NCBI GenBank assembly: GCA_964619885.1
Contig: CAZUGA010000039.1
Coordinates: 1-42,855, forward strand
Reading direction: 5' to 3'
Origin: CAZUGA01 sp964619885
GTDB taxonomy: Bacteria; Pseudomonadota; Gammaproteobacteria; Methylococcales; UBA1147
Length of the DNA stretch: 42,855 bases
Shown: positions 17,103 through 26,257 of the stretch, piece after piece
Layout of the letters: every line of letters starts with the position of its first letter
Position numbering within the stretch: position 1 is the stretch's first letter
Position numbers and translations under genes: made by a program
Notes under the pieces: model-generated
What the model saw: the letters and a program-made list of their open reading frames with translations, nothing else
The model's database searches: none
What the model was told of the DNA's origin: nothing

Positions 17103-18110
17103 ATGAAACCATTGGATCAAGCTGTCCCTCAAATTAGTATCGTTATGCCAATTTACAACGGCGCGGAATTTCTACCCAAGAGTTTGCCGCCATTGACCGA
17201 GATGGTTAAGCGTTCAGAGATTGTTGAATTGCTGATCGTCGATGACGGGTCAACCGATGATTCGATCGAAATTGCAAAATCATTTGGCGCAAAAATCATG
17301 TCGACGAATGGGCGCATGGGCCCTGGCGCGGCTCGCAATATGGCCGCGGAGGTGGCACAAGGTGAGGTGCTATGGTTTATCGATGCAGACGTTGTTGTTC
17401 ACGAAGATACGGCTAGAATAATGGCGAATGAATTTGCCACGACCGATATTAGTGCGGTATTTGGTTCATATGATAATAAACCGCCGGCAGATAATTTTTT
17501 ATCTCAGTATAAAAACCTAGTGCATCATTACTACCACCAACGCGCCAATAAAATCGCATCGACGTTTTGGTCGGGTTGCGGTGCGATAAAACGCGACGTA
17601 TTTTTGGAGCTGGGTGGATTTGATATAGAGATGTTTAAACATCCGTCTATTGAAGATATTGAATTGGGCTATAGAGTCATCGCTGCTGGCGGTAAAATTC
17701 ATTTGTTGGTCGAAATGCAATGTACACACCTGAAAGTATGGCGGTTCGTCAATCTTATCCATACAGAATTTTTCAGGCGTGCCTTGCCTTGGTCGAGACT
17801 TATGATTAACCGCAGTGGTCTTGTCAATGATTTGAATGTCGGTCCGGCGGAACGGATCAAAGCGGTAATAGCGGGGCTCTTTGTGCTCGTTGCGCTGGCG
17901 GTTATTGCACAAGTTCTGCCGTTATGGGTCTTTGGCCTATCGTCGCTGATTGTTGTCGCTGTCCATTGGCAGCTTGCCGAATGCTTTTATCAACGCAAGG
18001 GGCTGCTTTTCTCATTGGGTGGGTTGATTTACCATCAGTTTTACTACATTTATAGTTCAGTGGCGTTTGTATGGGCTCTGGCGGAAAGTCGATTTGCTCT
18101 AGCAAAGTAG
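17103..18110 (+). CDS. Family 2 glycosyltransferase with C-terminal membrane segments
   Basis: A 335-residue GT-A-fold transferase. It has IVMPIYNG at the start, VDDGSTD (46-52), the metal-binding DAD (94-96) and the acceptor-region segment GGFD followed by IEDIELGYR. The last 90 residues contain two or three hydrophobic segments (about 258-300 and 310-330) that would hold it in the inner membrane next to a lipid-linked acceptor. The donor sugar cannot be deduced. A 7-bp inverted repeat (GGTTCAA 16988-16994 with TTGAACC 17014-17020) lies in its leader. It converges with the epimerase gene on the other strand. Confidence 0.92.
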   Translation: MKPLDQAVPQISIVMPIYNGAEFLPKSLPPLTEMVKRSEIVELLIVDDGSTDDSIEIAKSFGAKIMSTNGRMGPGAARNMAAEVAQGEVLWFIDADVVVHEDTARIMANEFATTDISAVFGSYDNKPPADNFLSQYKNLVHHYYHQRANKIASTFWSGCGAIKRDVFLELGGFDIEMFKHPSIEDIELGYRVIAAGGKIHLLVEMQCTHLKVWRFVNLIHTEFFRRALPWSRLMINRSGLVNDLNVGPAERIKAVIAGLFVLVALAVIAQVLPLWVFGLSSLIVVAVHWQLAECFYQRKGLLFSLGGLIYHQFYYIYSSVAFVWALAESRFALAK

Positions 18111-18142
18111 GCCCATCGTCGAGACAAGGGAGCCTAGTTGGC

Positions 18143-19078
18143 TTAATCCGGTTTAGACTTGTAATAGTTGATTAATTTTACAACCCCGTCTTCTAACGAT
18201 ACCAAGTTTCTATCCAATAAACGCCGCATTTTTGTAATATCCGGTTTTCTTCGGGTCATGTCGCCTTCCTCCAGCGGAGGAAGGAATATTATTTTCGATT
18301 TAGATTCGCAAATTTGGATTATTTTCTCGGCGAGTTCCAGTACGGTTATTTCACCGTCACTGCCAATATTGATGGTTTCATTTTCAATTATACCGCTGTA
18401 ATGGGCGGTCGCGCAGGCGTCAACGTTATCGTCAACGTAGCAAAAGGTTCGGGTTTGGGAACCATCTCCGTAGATTGTAATATCCTCGTGCGCCATAGCC
18501 TGGCGAATAAACCTCGGGACAACAAAGTCTTCGCTTTGGTCCGGGCCATAGGTGTTGAAAAACCGGAAGATCAGGTAATTCAATCCAAATTCTTTGTAAT
18601 AGGTTCTCAGAAAAGCTTCACCAACATTTTTGACGACAGCGTACGGTAAGCGGGAATTCAGCGGGGTCGTACGTTCATTTTGCGGAATTTCGAAGGGTTC
18701 GCCATAAACTTCGGATGAAGACGAAAAATATACCCGTTTGATTCCGGTATTTTTGCAAAGGTTCAACACGTGTTCGAAGCCGTGAATATCTTTGAGAACT
18801 AGCAGCGGATTTTGCAGCGTACGTTGCACTCCAACCACAGCGGCAAAGTGAAATACGTAATCAAACCGGAATGCGAAAAACAACGACGCAATGTCGTTGT
18901 AGTCATTAGCATCGCATTTAATAAACTCGACGTTATTAAGGTGTAATGGGATTTTTGAGACATCCCCGGTAAGAAGATTGTCGGCAATGACAATTCTGTT
19001 TTCCAGGTTCTCTGCCAATTTTTTTGTCAATGCACTTGCTATATTTCCGGCGCCGCCGGTGATCAAAATATTGGTCAT
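18143..19078 (-). CDS. NAD-dependent sugar epimerase/dehydratase
   Basis: An extended short-chain dehydrogenase of 311 residues acting on nucleotide sugars. The Rossmann start is TGGAGNIAS, that is GxxGxxA instead of the usual GxxGxxG (Ala14 at the third position). SSSSEVYGE and Tyr146/Lys150 (YAVVK) form the active site, and RFFNTYGP and GDGSQTRTFCYVDD match UDP-glucose 4-epimerase and UDP-glucuronate decarboxylase relatives. The exact reaction is not resolved. Its ATG overlaps the stop of the upstream GT4 gene by four bases (ATGA), so the two are translationally coupled. Confidence 0.9.
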   Translation of the reverse strand: MTNILITGGAGNIASALTKKLAENLENRIVIADNLLTGDVSKIPLHLNNVEFIKCDANDYNDIASLFFAFRFDYVFHFAAVVGVQRTLQNPLLVLKDIHGFEHVLNLCKNTGIKRVYFSSSSEVYGEPFEIPQNERTTPLNSRLPYAVVKNVGEAFLRTYYKEFGLNYLIFRFFNTYGPDQSEDFVVPRFIRQAMAHEDITIYGDGSQTRTFCYVDDNVDACATAHYSGIIENETINIGSDGEITVLELAEKIIQICESKSKIIFLPPLEEGDMTRRKPDITKMRRLLDRNLVSLEDGVVKLINYYKSKPD

Positions 19079-20388
19079 TGTTCAAGTGCCTCTAATTTGT
19101 CCAGAATTTTCGTATAGTTGTTGGATTCGGCAGTCGATTTAACTACGGCTAGAAATTTTGGAATTATCGCCGCCTCCGACCAATTCTCGATAAATCCCTG
19201 ATAGGCCTGCTGGGCTAATTTGTCGCGGTAGACCGTGTCCGACTGGATCTTCTGCATCGCCGGTACTAGATCATCCGGCCCATCAAACAGCAAACCACCA
19301 TTGCTACGATCAACGATTTCAGGAAATGGACCGATTCTTCGGGCAATGACCGGCGTCTTCTGCCGAAACGATTCGATCAATATAATTCCAAAGGTTTCAA
19401 AGCACACTGACGGAACAATCAGCGCTATCGCAGATTGATAATATCGGTCCAGCGCTTCCGGCGCCAGCCGTCCTAGGAATTTTACATTGTCGATATCCTT
19501 GCCAATGTTTTTCAAGGTGTCGGCGTATTCACCGTCCCCGGCGATTAGTAAATCTGCATCAGGGTAGTTTTTGAATACAGGTATTACATCGTCCAAGCCC
19601 TTGATTTTTTCCAATCGGCCGACAAACAGAAAATAGGGCCTTTGATGGGGTGACTGGGATTTTGATTCAGTCGGAAGCGTTTTTTGGTCGGGTAAAAAGT
19701 AGTTAACTACCGCCATGTCTCTGCTAAAGCCAAATTCTTTATGTTTGTCGCGGCTGAATTCGCTCATGGCGATAAATTGATGAACGTGTTTTTGGTTTCG
19801 TTCTAACAATCCGGCATAACGCCAAATTTGTGGCGGCCGATGGTAGTGTAATACGCAGCGCAGGCACTCACGGCCCGTGCAACGTTCCCGTCCATGACGC
19901 CAGAGCACATGTGATGGACAAATCAACCAATGTTCGTGGGCCATGTATAGCTTCAACGCGTTTCCGTACGGGAATAGTCCCGGACCACCAACCAATGATG
20001 AGTTGTGAAACATGATGACGTCGTATTGCCCTTCTTCCAGCAATCGATTTATATTGCGGCCTTGCAATATAGGGTGGCCAAATTGTTGGGTGAGTAGAAC
20101 CGATAATTTTTCAAACCCGGACTGAAGGTAGATGATATTGACACCATCTGACGTTTCTAGTTTGGGTGGGTTTGGGTTGTTGCTCAGGATATTGAAGCCA
20201 TCTATGTCTTGTATGACGGTGACATGGTGCCCCCATCGAACCAATGCCTGGGAAAGTCGTTGTATACCCATTGCGTCGCCGCCGAAGCTGTAAGGCGGAT
20301 AAAACGTAGTTAGCATACAGAACCGTAATCCCTTGGTCGTGTTGGGTGTATCTTGTTGTTGTACTGAAACTGGATTTATCGAAGGCAT
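19075..20388 (-). CDS. Family 4 glycosyltransferase
   Basis: A 437-residue GT-B-fold transferase. The N-terminal domain shows FYPPYSFGGDAMGIQRLSQAL, the C-terminal domain FLFVGRLEKIKGLDDVI and the donor-binding ESFRQKTPVIARRIGPFPE. A cysteine-rich insert (CTGRECLRC, around residues 165-180) is of the kind seen in a subset of bacterial GT4 proteins and may bind a metal. It is the first gene of a minus-strand pair with the epimerase. It is transcribed away from the GtrB-like GT2 across a 730-base gap. Confidence 0.92.
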   Translation of the reverse strand: MPSINPVSVQQQDTPNTTKGLRFCMLTTFYPPYSFGGDAMGIQRLSQALVRWGHHVTVIQDIDGFNILSNNPNPPKLETSDGVNIIYLQSGFEKLSVLLTQQFGHPILQGRNINRLLEEGQYDVIMFHNSSLVGGPGLFPYGNALKLYMAHEHWLICPSHVLWRHGRERCTGRECLRCVLHYHRPPQIWRYAGLLERNQKHVHQFIAMSEFSRDKHKEFGFSRDMAVVNYFLPDQKTLPTESKSQSPHQRPYFLFVGRLEKIKGLDDVIPVFKNYPDADLLIAGDGEYADTLKNIGKDIDNVKFLGRLAPEALDRYYQSAIALIVPSVCFETFGIILIESFRQKTPVIARRIGPFPEIVDRSNGGLLFDGPDDLVPAMQKIQSDTVYRDKLAQQAYQGFIENWSEAAIIPKFLAVVKSTAESNNYTKILDKLEALEQ

Positions 20389-21118
20389 GATTAATTATGG
20401 CTCGATTTTCGGAGCTTTGCATATACTTATAGAGATTACATCGACATTAGTCATTGTTTAGCGAAAATATGAATTCTGGGAAAGAAAAAATATGGGCGTC
20501 GATACTAGAATTCTAAATATAAAAGCATATCGTTCGACGAAGTCTCGCATACGTCAAAATCTGGAAGCTCTGGATTCTTATTTAGCTTAATTCTTCTTGA
20601 AATTTGAGTCGAAAGATTCATGCTACACTATAGCCGAAGGTTACATACAGTTCCAAATATGGAAGAGGTACGACGAGAAATATTGTCAGGAGCCTTCTCG
20701 CAATAATGAGCCAAGAATTGGTTTGTTGTGGGGCAACCGATATCAATTATCCAAGACAGAATTGAGCTGGGATTGGGCGATGCTTTACGTTGGTTTTGGA
20801 TTAAAATTTTGATAGTCCCAGTTTTCCAGGTTGTCACTCAATGCCACGGGTTTTTTATTTGGGATATTAATTTTCCACTTGGTTCGATAATATTTGGAAT
20901 CGAATGTAGTATGGATGACTACGGTCTATAAACAATGCTAAGCAAGATCTGCTTGATGCACAAAATCCTTGAAGGCCTGCAATAGCCGTGGTTGAATACG
21001 CGGCTAAATACGACGGTTCGGGACGCAACGTTTCGAGGTTTAGGGATAGCTATATAGTTGATGGTAATACATTCCGAATCGTACTGTACCGTCTAAAATC
21101 TAATTAAGTCTGGTGTCC
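20389..21118. other. Long divergent intergenic region, no clear gene
   Basis: About 730 bases between the divergent GT4 and GtrB-like genes, noticeably more AT-rich than the genes around it. It must contain both promoters. A 32-codon frame at 20492-20590 (+), with GGGAAAG before its ATG, is the only candidate small gene and is weak. TTCGAT/ATCGAA and AAGCA/TGCTT short inverted repeats occur at about 20883-20904 and 20939-20956. No transposase remnant was recognised. The length suggests lost genes or a regulatory region. Confidence 0.45.
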
Positions 21119-22081
21119 ATGAGCCAAGAAAAACTGATTTCGCTGATTGTACCTGTATACAACGAAATTGAAGTCATAGACGAATGTTACCAACGTTTAA
21201 CAAAAGTCATGCGTTCAATGGCGGGTTACGCATACGAATTGATTTTTGTCGATGACGGTAGTAGTGACGGGTCCCACGGGAGGTTATTGGAACGGCAGAA
21301 AAATGATCTTCATGTTGTCGTGATAAAGTTTTCCCGCAATTTTGGGCATCAAATTGCAATTACCGCGGGAATAGACAAAGCGAGGGGCGATGCTGTCGTT
21401 GTTATCGATGCAGATTTACAGGATCCGCCCGAAGTGATCGAGGCCATGATAGGCAAGTGGAGAGAAGGTTACGACGTCGTATACGGGGTACGTGAAAAGA
21501 GAGAGGGAGAGAGTTGGCTCAAGTTGTTGACCGCGGCTGCGTTTTATCGTTTTCTGCGTTTGTTTACCAGCATAGAGATTCCGGTGGACGTCGGTGATTT
21601 TCGATTGATGAGCGCTAGAGCAGCCGACCAATTGCGTCAACTTAGAGAAAAAGACCGGTTCGTTCGCGGCTTGGTGAGCTGGTTAGGGTTCCGCCAGACT
21701 GGAGTTGCATACGAGCGTGAGGAGCGCTTTGCCGGTGAAACCAAATACCCGTTCCGTAAAATGGCAAAATTTGCCGTAGATGGTATTACATCGTTCTCAA
21801 GTGTACCGCTTAAATTGGCTTCCTGGCTGGGTTTTTTGGCGTCCATTTTTGCGTTCCTATATTTGCTGAGTGTGTTTATTCAGAAGGTGATGGGTTATAC
21901 CGTTGAAGGTTGGGCAACTATCATGGTCGCAATGCTATTTCTTGGTGGAGTACAGCTGATATGTCTGGGAATCATCGGTGAGTATATTGGCCGTATTTTT
22001 AACGAAATAAAGCCTCGGCCAATGTACGTCATAGAGTCTATCGACGGAGATGCTTCGTCTGACGAATTTCAAGCAGAGTAG
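21119..22081 (+). CDS. GtrB/DPM-like family 2 glycosyltransferase
   Basis: Resembles polyprenyl-phosphate sugar synthases (GtrB, ArnC, DPM1 type), which load one sugar from a nucleotide donor onto undecaprenyl phosphate. The 320 residues include VPVYNE, VDDGSSDGS, SRNFGHQIAITAG and DADLQDPPE, all hallmarks of this subgroup. Two C-terminal membrane helices follow (about 235-258 and 268-295), ending in GEYIGRIFNEIKPRPMY. The ATG at 21119 is chosen; a GTG two codons earlier is possible. The lipid-linked sugar would supply a GT-C transferase such as the GT39-type protein at 33416. Confidence 0.93.
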   Translation: MSQEKLISLIVPVYNEIEVIDECYQRLTKVMRSMAGYAYELIFVDDGSSDGSHGRLLERQKNDLHVVVIKFSRNFGHQIAITAGIDKARGDAVVVIDADLQDPPEVIEAMIGKWREGYDVVYGVREKREGESWLKLLTAAAFYRFLRLFTSIEIPVDVGDFRLMSARAADQLRQLREKDRFVRGLVSWLGFRQTGVAYEREERFAGETKYPFRKMAKFAVDGITSFSSVPLKLASWLGFLASIFAFLYLLSVFIQKVMGYTVEGWATIMVAMLFLGGVQLICLGIIGEYIGRIFNEIKPRPMYVIESIDGDASSDEFQAE

Positions 22082-22113
22082 ATTAGCAAGGCTATGCGGA
22101 CGGTGACCACGTT

Positions 22114-23493
22114 TTGACTGAAAAGCCAACTCTTTTTATTACCGGGTCTAGCGGATTTGTCGGCCGCGTCCTGCTGCAAGAATTAGAGCCAAAGGAATAT
22201 TCGTTTATTGCATTATTGAGCCGCAGTGAGTTGATATTACCTGAAAATTTAGCGAGTACCGATAATGTTACCGTGGTTAGGGCTGGGATCGAGGAAGTTG
22301 ATCGGTATTCTCAGTATTTGAATAGTAATTGCCGAATAATTCATCTTGCTGGTTTGACTGGAAAAGCACCTCGTGCTGACTATTTCCGAGTAAACACCGA
22401 CGGTACAGAATGTTTGGTCAAAGCGGCAACGAATGCCAAGGCTAGAAAATTTGTATTTGTCAGCTCTATTGCGGTTTCGTTTACAGACCGGGAGGGTTAC
22501 CATTATGCCGAATCCAAGCAACGGGCTGAAGATGTCTTATCCCAGAGCAAATTAGATTATTGCATTGTACGTCCAACGATTATTCTCGGAAGTGGTGCGC
22601 CCATCTGGAATAGCTTATCCGCGCTAGCTAAAGGCCCTTTGATATTACAACCGGGAAATGGCCGGGCTCAGATCCAGCCAATTGATGTTGGAGATTTGGC
22701 GGGATTGTTGTTGGAATTGCAGTCAAGCGATCAATGTCGGAATCAAGTTTTGGAATTAGGCGGACCTGAAAAAATAACCATGGGAGACTTTTTACAGCGT
22801 ATACATCGCGCTTACAAGTCAAAAAATGGATTGGTCTTGCCGTTGCCGCTTGGTTTAATAATGTGGTCACTGCGGTTCTTCGAAAGGCACATTTCAGAAG
22901 GCTTACCTGTATCCTCTGGTCAATTCACATCGTTTTGTAATGATGGGACGATAACCGCCAATCCGTTCATTCTGGAACACCATGCTAAACTGAAAGGCAT
23001 CGACCAGATGATGACGGAACTGGTGGAATCGGATTCCGTAACCAATAAAACTTCAACAGAATTAGAGTGTGAGACTTATACGCGTTATCTAAGCGGCGAA
23101 TCGGCAGATCGATACGTTGTGGATGTTTACAGCCGAGCATTGGAGTCAGTGGAGTGTTTGGTGGAGCCGACGACTAATCGCTTCGATCTGCTTCTTGCGC
23201 GTTTATCCGTAAAGCATCCAATTTTGACTCGGGCCGTTGATGGCTATTGTCGTTTTTTCTATAGGGCAGCACCGGTTCGAAAGAAGCTTATTTTGTTACT
23301 GGCGATATTGGAAAGCAAAGGGAAGTACGCCGAAATACTTGATACGGCGGATGCTTTACCCAGGGCTAAAACACTGCTACACGTAGTGGTCCAATCGACA
23401 ATTTCGGTTTTGGTTATTGGTATTGCTACATTAGTGCTTTTACCTTTGAGGCGTCTAATTGATCAAGGGGTTGTCGAAGAAGCGCGGTCTTGA
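22114..23493 (+). CDS. NAD-dependent epimerase-like protein with a C-terminal membrane tail
   Basis: Residues 1-300 form an SDR domain: FITGSSGFVG (8-17), HLAGLTGKAP, VSSIAV and Tyr131/Lys135 (YAESK). It resembles membrane-associated epimerases or reductases acting on lipid or glycolipid substrates. Residues about 310-430 are an extra alpha-helical region I do not recognise, followed by a hydrophobic helix (about 429-450) and a short basic/acidic tail. The only plausible start is a TTG with a weak Shine-Dalgarno (GGACGG), as no in-frame ATG or GTG lies close by. It is 33 bases after the GtrB-like gene and 10 before the GMC-like oxidoreductase, so it forms part of an operon. Confidence 0.85.
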   Translation: MTEKPTLFITGSSGFVGRVLLQELEPKEYSFIALLSRSELILPENLASTDNVTVVRAGIEEVDRYSQYLNSNCRIIHLAGLTGKAPRADYFRVNTDGTECLVKAATNAKARKFVFVSSIAVSFTDREGYHYAESKQRAEDVLSQSKLDYCIVRPTIILGSGAPIWNSLSALAKGPLILQPGNGRAQIQPIDVGDLAGLLLELQSSDQCRNQVLELGGPEKITMGDFLQRIHRAYKSKNGLVLPLPLGLIMWSLRFFERHISEGLPVSSGQFTSFCNDGTITANPFILEHHAKLKGIDQMMTELVESDSVTNKTSTELECETYTRYLSGESADRYVVDVYSRALESVECLVEPTTNRFDLLLARLSVKHPILTRAVDGYCRFFYRAAPVRKKLILLLAILESKGKYAEILDTADALPRAKTLLHVVVQSTISVLVIGIATLVLLPLRRLIDQGVVEEARS

Positions 23494-23503
23494 TCAGGTT
23501 TAT

Positions 23504-25114
23504 ATGGCGAATTTTACGATAATTGGGTCTGGCGCAAGTGGCGTTCATTTTGCGCTATCGGTTTTAAAGCAAGGCCATTCTGTCGAGATGATAGACGTCG
23601 GGTGGACGCCCGATGAAATCGTAAATCCTACCGATTCCTTTAGCGACCTAAAACATAACTTAGAAGATCCTACGGCGTATTTTTTGGGGGACAATTTCGA
23701 AGGTGTATTACTGCCAGGTAATGACGGCGAATTTTATGGAATTCCGCCGAGCAAGGCCTACGGTTTGCGCTCGGTAAAACAGTTTGATTCAATCACCCAC
23801 AATTTTTCACCGCTGGTGTCGTTTGCGCGTGGTGGTCTCGCCGAAATGTGGACTGGGGGTTGCTATTCGTTCAATGATGCCGAGCTAGATGATTTTCCAT
23901 TCGCGTATGATGAAATCGCCCCATATTATCGAGAGATTGTCGACCGAATCGGAATCAATGGAGAGGAGGATGATCTAGCGGAAAGGATACCTATTCAAAT
24001 GGGAGTACAGTCGCCGCTTCGGCTGGACGAACATTCTGCATTGCTGCTATCTCGCTATGAAAAAAAGCGGGATTACTTTAAACACCAATTGGGGTGCCGA
24101 ATCGGCCGCGCCAGACATGCCGTGTTGAGCCAAGACCTAGGCGAGAGAAAGCGTTGTCAATATTTGGGTCGCTGCTTGTGGGGATGCCCGAGCGGTTCAA
24201 TATATTCTCCGGCTTCTACTTTGAAAGAATGTAAGGTGTATCCGGAATTTAAGTATTCACCCGATCGCTATGTAAGTTATTTTAATTATAATGAATTGGG
24301 ACACGTTAAGTCATTGATGGTTGAACCGAAGGGCGGGGGACGCCGTACCGAAGTTCCGATTCAAACACTGGTGCTGGCGGCGGGTACGCTGGGCACTTCA
24401 AGACTGGTATTGGAATCGGTATATCGAATGACTGGGCGTATTGTTCGCTTACCAGGCCTGATGGATAACCGGCAAGCTCTGGTACCCTTCCTGAATCTGT
24501 CCATGCTGGGCAAGCCGTATCAACCCAATAGCTATCAATATAACCAATTGGCTATGGGTTTGGATGAGGTTAACGCAAAACATTACGTGCACTGTATGGT
24601 GACGACACTAAAAACGGCGATGATTCATCCTGTTGTCGAAAAGTTACCCTTCGACCTTAAAAATTCTTTGTACCTGTTTAGAAATTTTCATGCAGCATTG
24701 GGCTTGGTGAACGTCAATTTTGACGACACCCGAAGGGACGATTGCTATCTAACCTTAGATCCTGGTTCGGATGCTGAATATCCCAAATTAGTTATGCATT
24801 ACAGCTATACTGAGGGAGAACCAAAGCGGATAGCCAAGATTCTTAAGCGGGTAAAAAAGGCGCTGTGGAAACTTGGCTGTATGGTACCGCCGGGAATGGT
24901 TCATATTCGACCGATGGGAGCGAGTGTTCATTATGCCGGTACGTTTCCGATGCTGGGTCAAAACGCCGGTCCATGGACAAGCGACAAAAACTGTCGAAGC
25001 AATGATTTTAATAATTTGATATTTGCAGACGGTAGTACTTATCCTTTCCTACCGGCAAAAAATACTACATTTACACTCATGGCAAATGCGGCTCGAATTG
25101 CCCAAAATTTATAG
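23504..25114 (+). CDS. GMC-like FAD-dependent oxidoreductase
   Basis: A 536-residue flavoprotein with an N-terminal FAD-binding motif GSGASG (8-13), a GMC-type middle (GGLAEMWTGGCYSF, YPFDEI-like FAYDEIAPYY) and a C-terminal FADGSTYPFLPAKNTT. The latter holds the region where the GMC family carries its active site. It also has four cysteines clustered in the middle (KRCQYLGRCLWGCPSG), unusual for the simple family and suggestive of a metal or redox site. The ATG at 23504 is chosen because MANFTIIGSG is the natural Rossmann start; the frame is open 45 bases further up. It probably oxidises a sugar or lipid alcohol made by the neighbouring proteins. The substrate is unknown. Confidence 0.88.
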   Translation: MANFTIIGSGASGVHFALSVLKQGHSVEMIDVGWTPDEIVNPTDSFSDLKHNLEDPTAYFLGDNFEGVLLPGNDGEFYGIPPSKAYGLRSVKQFDSITHNFSPLVSFARGGLAEMWTGGCYSFNDAELDDFPFAYDEIAPYYREIVDRIGINGEEDDLAERIPIQMGVQSPLRLDEHSALLLSRYEKKRDYFKHQLGCRIGRARHAVLSQDLGERKRCQYLGRCLWGCPSGSIYSPASTLKECKVYPEFKYSPDRYVSYFNYNELGHVKSLMVEPKGGGRRTEVPIQTLVLAAGTLGTSRLVLESVYRMTGRIVRLPGLMDNRQALVPFLNLSMLGKPYQPNSYQYNQLAMGLDEVNAKHYVHCMVTTLKTAMIHPVVEKLPFDLKNSLYLFRNFHAALGLVNVNFDDTRRDDCYLTLDPGSDAEYPKLVMHYSYTEGEPKRIAKILKRVKKALWKLGCMVPPGMVHIRPMGASVHYAGTFPMLGQNAGPWTSDKNCRSNDFNNLIFADGSTYPFLPAKNTTFTLMANAARIAQNL

Positions 25115-25122
25115 GCTGTTGA

Positions 25123-26151
25123 ATGTCTAAAAGTCGTTTAAAAAAAGCGTTGTCGATTATTACGGTAACCGCGATCACCGTATTGGCGCTGGTTTACTCC
25201 CTTTGGGATGTGGATTTTAAAAAATTATCCCATGTATTATCTGAAGGAGACTATTGGGTAGTTATACCGATTAACGTACTGCTATTTTTGTTCTTTTGGC
25301 TGAAGGCTATCCGCTGGGCTGCAATTCTGCGGCCGGTTGGCCGGTTTACGTCGTACCAGGTGGTTCCGTCGATGATGATTGGCTTTGCCGGAAACAATGT
25401 GCTTCCCGGCCGTATTGGTGAATTGATTCGGACAGTTATTTTTGCCCGGCGATATGCAAAGCCGATGACTAGCGTATTGGTGTCGATATTTGTAGAACGC
25501 TTGTTCGATGTAATAGGTGTGCTGGCGATTTACGAAATTGCTATCTTTATGCTTGGCGATGTTCCGGCTTCGTTGAAAGTAGGTGCTTGGCTTATAGCGT
25601 TGTTGCTCGCCGGTATACTGATAGTAATCATTCTGATTTTGTGGCAACCGAATTTAGTTTTGGTGTTGTGGGATAAAGTGAGTTTTTGGCTGTCCGAAGG
25701 ACTACAGAAGCGGATGCGCGGCGTGATCAACAATGCAATTATTGGTCTTTCAGCGCTTAAGTCACCCCAGTTGGTTGCGGTTCTGCTGTTGACGTCATTG
25801 CTAAAATGGGCGCTCAATTGTGTCATGATCTGGTATTCCCTTGACGCGTACGGTTCGGTTGTTCCTATTGAGATTACAGCAATCGTATTAGCGGTCTTAT
25901 CGCTAGCATCGGCGGTGCCGAATGCTCCTGGTTTTGTCGGTGCAACTCAAGTTGCGTTTGTCTTCGCATTGCGCCCGTTTGGTATCGACGAAGAGATCGC
26001 ATTTGCAGCAAGTGTGTTGTATCTGGTGAGTCAGTGGATTCCGGTAACTATTATTGGTGCCTACTATTTTATCGTAAGTGGCTTGGATGTATCCGAGGTG
26101 CGTAGGGAAGTGGAAGAAGCTGAGGAATTGGAAGAAGCATCTGCCGGTTAG
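25123..26151 (+). CDS. Flippase-like membrane protein, LPG-synthase TM family
   Basis: A 342-residue protein with about eight hydrophobic helices. It matches the family of the lysylphosphatidylglycerol-synthetase transmembrane region (UPF0104/AglD-like): WLKAIRWAAILRP near the start, the conserved GFAGNNVLPGRIGELIR, and FVERLFDVIG. Members move lipids or lipid-linked sugars across the inner membrane or help their transferases. It starts eight bases after the GMC-like gene, and coupling with the upstream oxidoreductase and epimerase suggests a shared lipid-linked intermediate. It ends in an acidic Glu-rich tail. Confidence 0.9.
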   Translation: MSKSRLKKALSIITVTAITVLALVYSLWDVDFKKLSHVLSEGDYWVVIPINVLLFLFFWLKAIRWAAILRPVGRFTSYQVVPSMMIGFAGNNVLPGRIGELIRTVIFARRYAKPMTSVLVSIFVERLFDVIGVLAIYEIAIFMLGDVPASLKVGAWLIALLLAGILIVIILILWQPNLVLVLWDKVSFWLSEGLQKRMRGVINNAIIGLSALKSPQLVAVLLLTSLLKWALNCVMIWYSLDAYGSVVPIEITAIVLAVLSLASAVPNAPGFVGATQVAFVFALRPFGIDEEIAFAASVLYLVSQWIPVTIIGAYYFIVSGLDVSEVRREVEEAEELEEASAG

Positions 26152-26257
26152 AGGTCGATTATTTTCGTTTATACGAGCATAGATATCTCCACGGTATCGA
26201 GCACATAGAAACAATAATATTTAGAATTGTATTCAGATAAGGGTTGGGTGAAAATTG

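Noticed and set aside
20597..20812. 71-codon frame in the long intergenic gap
   Set aside because: Composition and lack of Shine-Dalgarno or family likeness suggest a chance frame.
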